From NCBI RefSeq assembly GCF_035582795.1, contig NC_134368.1, forward strand, positions 372,001-436,000: a stretch of DNA of 64,000 bases, written 5' to 3'. The notes under the pieces were generated by a model. The model ran no database searches, had not been told where the DNA came from, and worked only from the letters and a program-made list of their open reading frames with translations. Positions 1 through 10,200 of the stretch are shown here, one piece after another; within the stretch, counting starts at the first letter, position 1; each line of letters starts with the position of its first letter. The stretch comes from Mycteria americana. Its lineage: Eukaryota; Chordata; Aves; Ciconiiformes; Ciconiidae. The translations under genes were made by a program, and so were the position numbers.

Positions 1-1095
<1,095 letters not shown>

Positions 1096-1104
1096 GCTGT
1101 ACCA

Positions 1105-1492
1105 TAACACACCGGGGGGGCGGGGGGAGCGGGCTGTGCCACAACGCTCCCGTTGGGGGGGGGGGGGCAGACTGTCCCATAGCGCTCCCGGGGAGGTGGG
1201 GGGGCAGACTGTCCCATAGTGCGCCGGGGGGGGGGGGGGGGGGGGGGGCAGATTGTCCCATAGTGCTTCGGGGGGGGGGGGGGAGCAGACTGTCCCATAG
1301 CGCTCCGGGGGGGACGGGCAGACTGTCCCATAGCGCTCCCGGGGAGGGGGGGGCAGACTGTCCCATAGTGCTCGGGGGGGGCCAGACTGTCCCATAGCGT
1401 TCCGGGGGGGTGGGGGGGGCAGACTGTCCCATAGCGCTCCGGGGGGGGGGGGGGGGCAGACTGTCCCATAGCGCTCCGGGGGGGGGGGGGGG
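1105..1492. repeat. G-rich minisatellite between WBP1 and INO80B
   Basis: About ten imperfect copies of a roughly 30-45 bp unit each contain the core CAGACTGTCCCATAGCGCTC followed by a G run of variable length (up to about 21). Most length variation is in the G runs. The array lies between the polyadenylation site of INO80B and the WBP1 promoter, so any INO80B-WBP1 read-through transcript would cross it. Confidence 0.9.
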
Positions 1493-1524
1493 CTGTCCCC
1501 CCAGTCCCGGCGGACCCACACACG

Positions 1525-1550
1525 GCTCCTTCACCAGCAGCCTTTAATCA
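1525..1550 (-). terminator. Polyadenylation region of INO80B
   Basis: An ATTAAA hexamer on the minus strand lies near 1542-1548, about 190 nt after the INO80B stop codon. The minisatellite begins shortly downstream. ATTAAA is the commonest variant of the AATAAA signal. No AATAAA is nearer. Confidence 0.5.
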
Positions 1551-1736
1551 GCTCCACGGCACCGGGCAGTGGCACCACCGCGGGACCAGCCCCGGGACCC
1601 CCCCACCGCCCCGGACACCCACCCCCACCCCCCCCCCCAGCCCCAGGACCCCCCTCAGTCCCTGCTGGGGCCGCCCCACGGCCCCAGCCCCCTCTGTCCG
1701 TCGCCGAGGGGCCGGGCCCCCCCGGCCCCCCCCGGC

Positions 1737-3595
1737 CTAGGCCGCGGCCTCCTGCAGCTGGAGGTTCCTCCTGTAGCAGGCCAGGCTGCAGAGCGGCACG
1801 CCGGTGCGGGAGCAGGAGTAGCGCTTGTGGTTGGAGCAGCCGGCGACGCCGCAGAGGACGGGCGGGGGCACGGCGGGGGCCGGGGCGGGCAGCAGCGGCA
1901 GGGCCACGCCCGCCGGGAAGGAGACGGTGATGCGGTCAGTGGCGTTGCAGTAGTGGACGACGGGGCAGGGGGCCTGCTTGGCCTTGCGCTCCCGCAGCGT
2001 CTTCACCTTGGCCTTGTTGGTCTTGGTCAGGCGCTCGATGGTCTGGTTCTTGTTCTCCTCCGCCTTCTTGGCCGCCTGCAGGCGCCGCTTGCGGGCCCGC
2101 TCCTCCCGCTTCACCAGCATCTCCTCCGTCAGCTCCTTCGCCTTGTAGCCCATGGGCAGCTCCAGCAGCGGCTGGCTCTGCTGCTTGTGCAGGAGGGCTT
2201 TCTGCAGGGGCACGGGCGGCACCGTCACGACCCCGGCCGGGGCCCTCCCTGCCCCTCCGAGGGCTCCGACCCGGCCCCCCGACAGTTCGGGGGGGGGGGG
2301 CTCTGCGGCACCCCACCTCACCCGAGGGGGGAGCAGAGCCCGCCCGGTCCCGCGGCCGCCAGCCCCACGGCCCCGGCAGGCCGGGCTGCACCCCTCGGCC
2401 CTGCCCCGGGCGGCTCCGTGGCCCCCCCGCCCCCCTCACCTGTCGGGCTGTCAGCAGGGACTCGTCCACCTCCTTCTTGAGCTCCCCGTTGTCGTCCAGC
2501 TCGCCCTTCTCCAGGGCGTCGAGCCAGCGCTCTTCCTCCTCCTCCTCCTCCTCACGGGCAGGAAAGCAGCTCTCCGAGTCCAGGTCCGGCAGGGGCGAGG
2601 GGTCCAGGTTGCTGTCCTCGTCTGGGCCGGGCAGCGGGGGGAGAAGAGTCACCAGGGGGGGGAGGGGGGGATCACCCCATCCCGGGGTCTGGCCGCCCCT
2701 GAAGCCGTGACGGGGCGGCTCACGCCGCGCCGGGCAGCAGGGCCAGGCCGCGGGAACCGTCCCTGCCCTCCGCGGGGCACCGGGCGCTCCCCGCCTGCCC
2801 TGGCGTGGGGGGCACGGCTGCACCCGCAGCCCGCCGAGAGCGGGCCAGGCATCCCCGCAGGCTCCCCCTCCCGCCCCGGCCCCGCGAGGCTCCCCACCGC
2901 CCTCCCCTGCAGCCAACCCCCCCCCCCCCCCGTCCCGGCACTACTCCCTGCGTGGCTGCCGCCGCCCCCAGGGCTCACCCAGCCAGGCCCGGTACTGCTC
3001 GATGGGCACCCCCTCTGTGGCCTCCTCCTCCTCGTCCACCACCATCAGTGGGGAGGGCGAGCGCGGCCCCTCGGGGACCACCGTGAAGGTCGGCACGCTG
3101 CGGGGAGAGAGCGGGGGGGGGGGGGGGGGCAGCCGGTGAGGCCGGGCCGGGCCAGCCGGGGCGTGGGACGCGCGTCCTGGGAGGCCCCCGGTGCCTGCGG
3201 GGCGGGGGACGAGACCGGCCGAGCCCCCCCTCACCTCTTGGTGCCCAGGACCTGGCCCCCCAGCTTGATCTTGAGCTTCAGCTGCGGCTTGCGCAGGTCG
3301 GGGGCCGGGGTGGGGGGCGGCCCCGCCGCCTCGTGGTGGTGCTTCTTCTTGTGCTTCTTCTTGTGCTTCTTGTGCTTCTTCTTGTGGGAGCCGTGCCCGC
3401 CGCCCGCCTCGGCCTCCTCCCCTGCGGGGTGTGCGTGGGGGGGGGACACAGCCGTCAGCCCGGCCCGGCGACCAGCGACAAGCGGGGCCGCGGCTGCGAG
3501 TCCCGGGCTACCCCGACCCCGGCCCCCAAGCCCGGCCCGGGCCCCTCACCGTGCTCGCCGCCCTCCATCCTGCCGCGCCGCCAGGCCTTGCTCAT
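1737..3595 (-). CDS. INO80B: INO80B (IES2), INO80 chromatin-remodelling complex subunit B
   Basis: Five exons: 3595-3550, 3421-3235, 3097-2979, 2621-2440 and 2201-1737. They total 999 nt (332 aa) with all phases consistent; the human protein is about 356 aa. The start MSKAWRRG matches the human MSKLWRRG. In order there follow a lysine/histidine-rich stretch (HKKKHKKHKKKHKKKHHH), KPQLKLKIKLGGQVLGTK, the motif EGPRSPSPLMVVD, GVPIEQYRAWL, an acidic run of glutamates with RWLDALEKGELDDNGELKKE, the PAPA-1 region EEMLVKREERARKRRLQAAK and a C-terminal zf-HIT finger (CGVAGC...YSCSRTGVPLCSLACY). The family member is a nuclear subunit of the INO80 ATP-dependent remodeller that slides nucleosomes and exchanges H2A.Z. 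It shares a divergent promoter with RTKN. Confidence 0.97.
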
Positions 3596-4239
3596 CCGGT
3601 GCTGCCGGTGCTGTTGTCCCGCCGTGTGTGGGGGAAACAATTCCGCGCGGACCCACTTCCGCCCGGCGCGGCGGCACACAGCCAGGGCGGGCGGGCTGCG
3701 GGGTGGGTGGCGCTGCTGCCGCCATCTTTGAAGTGGGCAAGGGGGAGCGCTGCCCGGGCGGAAACCGGCGCCGCGGGCCCAAAGGGCCCGCGGCGCCGGT
3801 TTCCGCCCGGGCAACGCGTGGCACGGCGGTGTGGCACTGCTCTGCAGGCTGCGGCCCCGCGTGAATTAGCACGTGCACGCACCCACACCCCCCCACACCC
3901 ACACCCCCACCCCCCCACACCCCCACGCAGCCCCCCCCGTCCCCGCAGCTGCCTGCGCTGACTCGGGCCATTGTCCTGCCCGTGCCAGGCGCTGCCCGTT
4001 ACCGGCCCCGCCACCAGCTCCGGCCTCGCTACGGCTCCCACCGGTCACCCCGGCGCTCCCCGGGACGTTTGGCAGCCACGCGGGTGGGTGGCAGCCGGGA
4101 TCGGCGTGTCCCGGTGTCCCCCCCCCGGTGCGTCCCGCCTCCGTGCCAGGGAGGGGTTTGCTCCAGGCTCGGAGCCCAGGAAACGACCGGTGGGAGCCGG
4201 AGCGTTCCGCGACCGAGCACCGGTACCGGCACCGGCACG
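3596..4239. promoter_or_regulatory. Divergent INO80B / RTKN promoter region
   Basis: The 644 bp between the two start codons are CpG-rich on the INO80B side. They contain a perfect palindrome (3751-3813) and an ACCCC/CACACCC-rich tract at 3880-3935, a possible KLF/Sp-type site cluster. Human INO80B and RTKN are also head to head, so a shared bidirectional promoter is the simplest reading. No TATA box stands out. Confidence 0.6.
3751..3813. repeat. Perfect inverted repeat, 30-bp arms, 3-nt loop
   Basis: The left arm at 3751-3780 begins TGCCCGGGCGGAAACC and ends CCGCGGGCCC. The right arm at 3784-3813 is its exact reverse complement over all 30 bases. The spacer is AAA. The repeat lies about 160 bp upstream of the INO80B start codon in the promoter shared with RTKN. 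A stem this GC-rich would be a very stable hairpin or cruciform. Confidence 0.95.
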
Positions 4240-7200
4240 ATGTTCTGTCGCAACCAGCGGAGCCGGGTGACCGTGGCCCGTGGCTCGGCGCTGGAGATGG
4301 AGATCCGCCGCGGCCGCTGCCGGCTCAGCCTCCTGGCCGACTCCGCGCAGGTACGGCATCACCACCGCCGTCGCCGCTAGCACCGGCGCCCAGGCCGCGC
4401 AGGCAGGCGGGCGGGCGGGCAGGGTGCCGGCGGCCGCTCCCCCTTGCCCCTGGCACCCGACGCCCTCGTCCCGCCCGTCGTGCCCGTCCCGCCGGCAGCA
4501 CCGGCCGCCACCGGCCCAGCCGGGATTTCCCGCCACGCCAGCCGGTTCTCGCCCCGGCAGAGCGGGAAGCGCCCGCGCCCCCGGCATAGCCGCCCTCGCC
4601 ACCGGCAGCGTGCCAGGCCGGTGCGGCGGGACCACAGCCCCGGCACCCCGCGGCTCCTGCTGCTGCCCGGGGGGGCCGGCCGGGCCCCCGGTACCGGGGG
4701 CTGGCGGGGCGCCGGGGGCCGTGGTGGGATCCCGGCGGGGCCGGGGCCTGGCATGGCACGGTGCGTGCTGGCGCCGCGCGAGGGCTGGATCCGTGCCGGG
4801 GCCCCTCGGGGTCTGCGGGGTCCTGGGGGGCTCCAGGACGCGGGGGGGGGGGGGATCGGGGCCGTGGGATTGGGACCCTCGCCCCGGCCCTGCCAGGCAG
4901 GGGGCACGGGGGGGTCCCGGTGCACTCGGGGGGGTCGGTCCCGGTTCCCCCGGTTCCAGCTGCAGGCAGCGGTCGTAGCGTCCCGGTGCACGTAGGGGGG
5001 TCCTGGTGCACTGGGGGGGGTCCCAGTGCATTCGGGGGGGGGGGTCCCGGTTCCCCCGGTTCCAGCTGCAGACGATGGTTGTAGCATCCTGGTGCACTGG
5101 GGGGGGGGGTCCCGGTGCATTCGCGGGGGGTCCCGGTTCTCCCGGTACCTCTGCACATGGGGGGGGGGGGGGGGGGGTGTCCCCTCCCCCGCCCCGGTAT
5201 CCCGGAGCCGCCGTGGGTGGGGGCGGGCGGGGGGGCGGCCCCTGTGAGCGGAGCCGGCGGAGGAATGGCCGTGGCGGGGGGGGGGGGGGGGGAAGGCGGG
5301 CCGGGGGCGGGCGGCCGCCGCCTTCCTGTGCGCGCCGCGGCGGAGCAGCGGAGCGGGAGCGGCGGAAGGTACCGGGGGCTCGCGCTGCTGCGCCCACCGG
5401 GGCCGGTAGGGGGCGGCGGCCGGCACCGGCCCCGGCGGGGGGGGGGCGGGGGGGGGGGGAGCGGGGGGGACGGGGTCCCCCCCGCTCCCCCCCCCCCGCC
5501 CCCCCCCGCCGGGGCTGGTGCTCCGTCCCCTCCCCGCACCCCGATCCGTTCCCCCCCCCTCCCGGTCCCCGGCACCCCCCGTCCTGAGCCCCCCACCAAC
5601 CCCCGCACCCCTTGTCCCGTCCGTGCACCCCGTCCCCTGCACCCCACCTTGTCCCCTGCACCCCTTCCCCTGTCCCCTGCACCCCTTGTCCCTCCTCTGC
5701 ACCCCGTCTTGTCCCCTGCACCCCCTCCTCTGCACCCCAAATCCCGCACCCCGTCCCCTGCCTGCTCCCCGTCCCCTGCACCCCATCTTGTCGCCTGCAC
5801 CCCGTCCCCTCCCTGCTCCCCCTCCCCTGCACCCCAAACCCCGCACCCTGTCCCCTGCCTGCACCCCATCTTGTCGCCTGCACCCCGTCCTGTCCCTGCA
5901 CCCCATCCGCAGCACCCCTCGTCCCCTGCCTGCACCCCCTCCCCTGCACCCCAAACCCCGCACCCCGTCCCCTCCCTGCACCCCCTCCCTGCACCCCCTC
6001 CCCTGCACCCCGCCTTGTCCCCTGCACCCCTTCCCCTCTCCCCTGCGCCCCGTCCTGTCCCACCCCCCCAACCCCCGCACCCCTCGTCCCATCCCTGCGC
6101 CCCCCCCTCCCCCCAGCCGCCCCCGCTGCCCTTTCCCGCACAGTGTCCGGTTGTTCGGCGGGAGGGGGCGGCCGGTACCCGGGGGGGGGGGAGGCCGGGG
6201 GGGGGGGCAGCCGGCCCGGGGGTGGGGGCGATGAAAGGGCCCTTTTCTCTCCGCAGCCGGGGGGGGGGCAGAGACACCCGAGTCCCGACGGCGCTGGATG
6301 CGGTGGGGTCCACGGGTGGGGAGCCGGGGTGGGTGCGGGACCCCCCCCCCCACCCCCCCCAGCCCCCCCAGAATAACCGGGGGGGTCCCGGTGGCCCCGA
6401 TGGAGGTGGCGGGGAGGGGGCAACGCCTGCAGATGCAGGAGAAGCTGCGGATCCTGGAAGACCTCAACATGCTCTACATCCGACAGATCGCCATCAGCCT
6501 CCAGGTAGGGACTGGGGGGACCCCCCCGGGACCCCCCCGCACCCCGAGGAGCCCAGGTCGGGGGGTCCCGGGGGGTCCCGGGGGCCGCAGGAAGGTGGAG
6601 AGCGCTCCCCCCCCATCCACCTCCTGGGGGAGCGTCCCCCGTGTCGCACCGGGGGTCCCCCGGGAGGACGGGGGTGGTCCGGGGGGGCGAGTTCCCGGTT
6701 GCTGCCGCCCCCCCCCCCCCGCCCGCTGCTCGGGGTTATTTATAGCAGGCGATGACGTCACTGCGGCTCCGCGGGCAGGGGGCCCGGGGGGTGCAGGCAG
6801 CAGCCGGTACCGGCATGGAGCAGCAACCGGTACCGGCAGTGAGTTGGGGGTCCGGGGTGTGTGTGGGGGGGGGCTGCTCGGTGTGTGCCCCCCGCTGGGG
6901 GTGTCCGTGGGCCTTGGGGAGTGTGGCACGTCCGTGGGGTGCATGGCGCATCCGTGGGGCGCGTGGTGCATCGGCGGGGTGCGTGGCACGTCCGTGGGGT
7001 GCGTGACGTATCCGTGGGGCGCGCGGTTCCCCGTGGGGTACGCGATGTCTCTGTGGGGTGTGTGGTTCCCCCACGGGGCACGGGGCACATCCGTGGGGCG
7101 CGCAATGTATCTGTGGGGCACCTGGTTCCCCCGTGGGATACCTGGTGTATATGTGGGGTGCGTGGCACGTCTGTGGGGTGCACGCTGTAGCTGTGGGGTG

Positions 7201-10200
7201 TGTGGTTCCCCCATGGGGTACGCGATGTATCCGTGGGGTGCGTGGCTCAGCCGTGGGGTACGTGATGTAGCTGTGGGGTGCACGGCACACCTGGGGGATG
7301 CGTGGCACATCCGTGGGGTGCGTGGCGTATCCGTGGGGCGTCGTTCCCCCGTGGGGTACGTGATGTATCTGTATATATCTGGCGCATGGTTTCCCTATGG
7401 GGTACGCGATATATTTGTGGGGTGCATGGCACAGTCGTGGGGCGCGTGTTGTATCTGTGGGGCGCACGTTGTATCTGTGGGGCGCATGGCGTATCTGTGG
7501 GGCACGTGGTTCCCCTATGGGGTACACGATGTATCTGTGGGGTGAATGGTTCCTCGTGGCGTACGTGATGTATCCGTGGGGCGCGTGGCACATCCGTGGG
7601 ATGCATGGTGTATCCGTGGGGCACGTCGTTCCCCCGTGGGGCACACGGTGTATCCGTGGGGCACGTGGCAGATCTGTGGGGTGCGTGGCTCCCCGTGGGG
7701 TGCGTGCCGTCTCGGTGGGGAGCACGACTGCCCTGTGGGCTGGGTTGGGGCGGTGGCTGTTGGGGGGCGGTGGGGCCGCAGCCCCCAGGGCTGGGGGCTG
7801 TTCCGGGGCGGGGGGACGGAGAACCCCGGTGGGCGGCTGTGGGGGGCCCGGGAGGGAGACCCCGAGGAGCCGGCGGCCCCGGGGGGGTGCAGAGTGTTTG
7901 TTTGGTGGCTGCAGCGAGGGCCGGGTTGGGGTGGGGGGGTGACAGAGGTGGCCATGGGGACTGGGCCCCACTGGCGGGAGCAGAGCTGCGTGGCAGCCGG
8001 TGTGTGTCCCCCCCGTGCTGGGCACCCCGAGCTGCGCTGGGCCGGGGGTGCATGGCTGGGACCCCCCCAGCCCATGTGCATGGCTGGGACCCCCCAGGGG
8101 TGCACGGCTGGGACCCCCCAGGGGTGCATGGCTGGGACCCCCCCAGCCCGCGTGCACGGCTGGGACCCCCCAGGGGTGCATGACGGGGACCCCTCCCCAG
8201 CCCGCGTGCACGGCTGGGACCCCCGGGGGTGCATGACAGGGACCCCCCCAGCCCATGTGCATGGCTGGGACCCCCCAAGGGTGCATGACAGGGACCCCCC
8301 CAGCCCATGTGCACGGCTGGGACCCCCCAGGGGTGCATGACGGGGACCCCCCCCAGCCCGCGTGCACGGCTGGGACCCCCGGGGGTGCACGGCTGGGACC
8401 CCCCCAGCCGCTCAGAGCTGGGGGTGGCTGCGCGGGGGACGTGGGCGGCCGCGGTCCGGAGCTGGAGCCGCCGCCGGCGGGGAGGGCCCCCCCCCCAGCC
8501 CCCCAGCCCCCGCAGCCCCGTGGCCGTGCCCCCCAGGACACGGAGATCCAGCGGAAGATGGAGCGGGAGCTGCGGCTGCGGGAGGGGGCCTGCAAGCTGC
8601 TGGCCGCGTGCAGCCGGCGGGAGCAGGCGCTCGAGGCCGCCAAGAGCCTCCTGGTCTGCAACAGCCGCGTCCTGGCCTACATGGCCGAGCTGCAGCGCAG
8701 GAAGGAGGCGCAGGTGCTGCGGCGGACGGCCCGGCGGTGAGCACGCCGGGAGGGGGGCACGGCGGGGCGGGGGCGGCCGTCACAGCTCCCCCCCCCCCAC
8801 ACACGCTTCCCCCCCCCCTGCAGCCCCTCGGACGCCGGACCCACGGACGAGCGCCTGCCCTGCCGGGGCACCGTCTGCGTCTCAGGTACGGGGGGGTCCC
8901 TGCGGACCCCCTCCCGGGGAGGACCGCGGCGGGCGGCCGGCGGGGGAGCCTCGGGTGTCCCCACGGGGCTGTCCCCGGGGGGGGCTCGGCCCCCCTCACC
9001 CCCCTCCCCCCCCCCCCCCCAGACCTGCGCATCCCGCTGATGTGGAAGGACACGGAGTACTTCAGGAACAAGGGAGGTGAGTGGGCGGGCAGGGGGGGCA
9101 GCGCGGCCCCCCCCGGCCCCCCGCCGCCCTGACTCGCCGCCCCCTCCCCAGAGCTGCACCGCTGCGCCGTCTTCTGCCTGCTGCAGCTCGGGGCGGAGAT
9201 CCACGACACCCCCATGGTGCTGGTGGACCGGACCCTCACCGACATCTGCTTCGAGAGCGCCGTCCTCTTGTGAGCGCCGCGCCGGGAGCGGGTGCACCCC
9301 GGGGGGACCCCTGCCCTCCCCTCTGCCTCACCCCCCCCCCCCCCCGCGGCGGGGACCCCCGGGCCGGGCGGTGGCCGCGGGGCGGCACGGAGGGTCCCAG
9401 GGCGGGCGGCGGGGCGCGGAGGAGCGTGTCCCCGCCGCGGCCGCCCCGCTCATCCCGCGCCCCCCCCCAGCTCCGAGGCCGGGCCCGACTTCGAGCTGAA
9501 GGTGGAGCTGTACAGCGCGGGGCTGGCGGGGGGCGCGGCGCAGGGCAGCACCCCCAGGAAGCTGGCCACCCGCCTCAGCACCTCCCTGGGACGCTCCGCC
9601 GGCAAGCGGGTGCGCGCCGCCATGGACGGGGGCCCCGGCAGCCCCCCGGGTAACGGGGGCGCCGGCCCCCTCCTGCTGCCGGCCCCCAGCGTGCCGTGAG
9701 TACCCCCGCGTCCCCCGCGTCCCCCGGGTCCCCCCCCCGTCCCCGCTGCTCTCACCCGCCGTCCCCCCAGGGGCCCCAAGTTCCACCTGCTGGCACACGC
9801 CGTCCTCTCCCTGGCCGAGGTGCAGGACGGCTTCCGCACCCACGACCTCGCCATCGCCAGCAACGGTGAGCGCGCGGCGCGGCGCGGCGGGGAGAGGGGT
9901 CCGGGATGGGGGGAGGAGGAAGGCGGGGGGCCCTGGTGGGGCTGGGGGAGAGGGGGGCCGGGGGACTGAGGGGGGAGCGGAGAGGGGGCTGGGGGCCCGG
10001 CTGGTTTGGCGGGGCGGGGAGATGGGTCTGGGGGCCCCGGCCGGGCGGGACGGGGGGGGTCTGGGGGCTTGGCGTCAGCCCTGCCGGGGGTGGTGGGGAG
10101 AGGGGTCTGGGGAGCCGGCAGGGCAGGGAGCGGGTAGGGGGGTGTGGGTGGGGGTCCGTGCCCGGGTGCCCCAGGCGAGCGTCCCCCCCCAGAGGAGAGC

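Noticed and set aside
4045-6470. Minus-strand frames of 660-790 codons in the RTKN 5' region
   Set aside because: They are compositional open frames over G/C runs and tandem repeats antisense to RTKN first exons.
6930-7725. CRISPR-like array of regularly spaced repeats
   Set aside because: Units are contiguous and degenerate with no unique spacers, inside an intron of a vertebrate gene.
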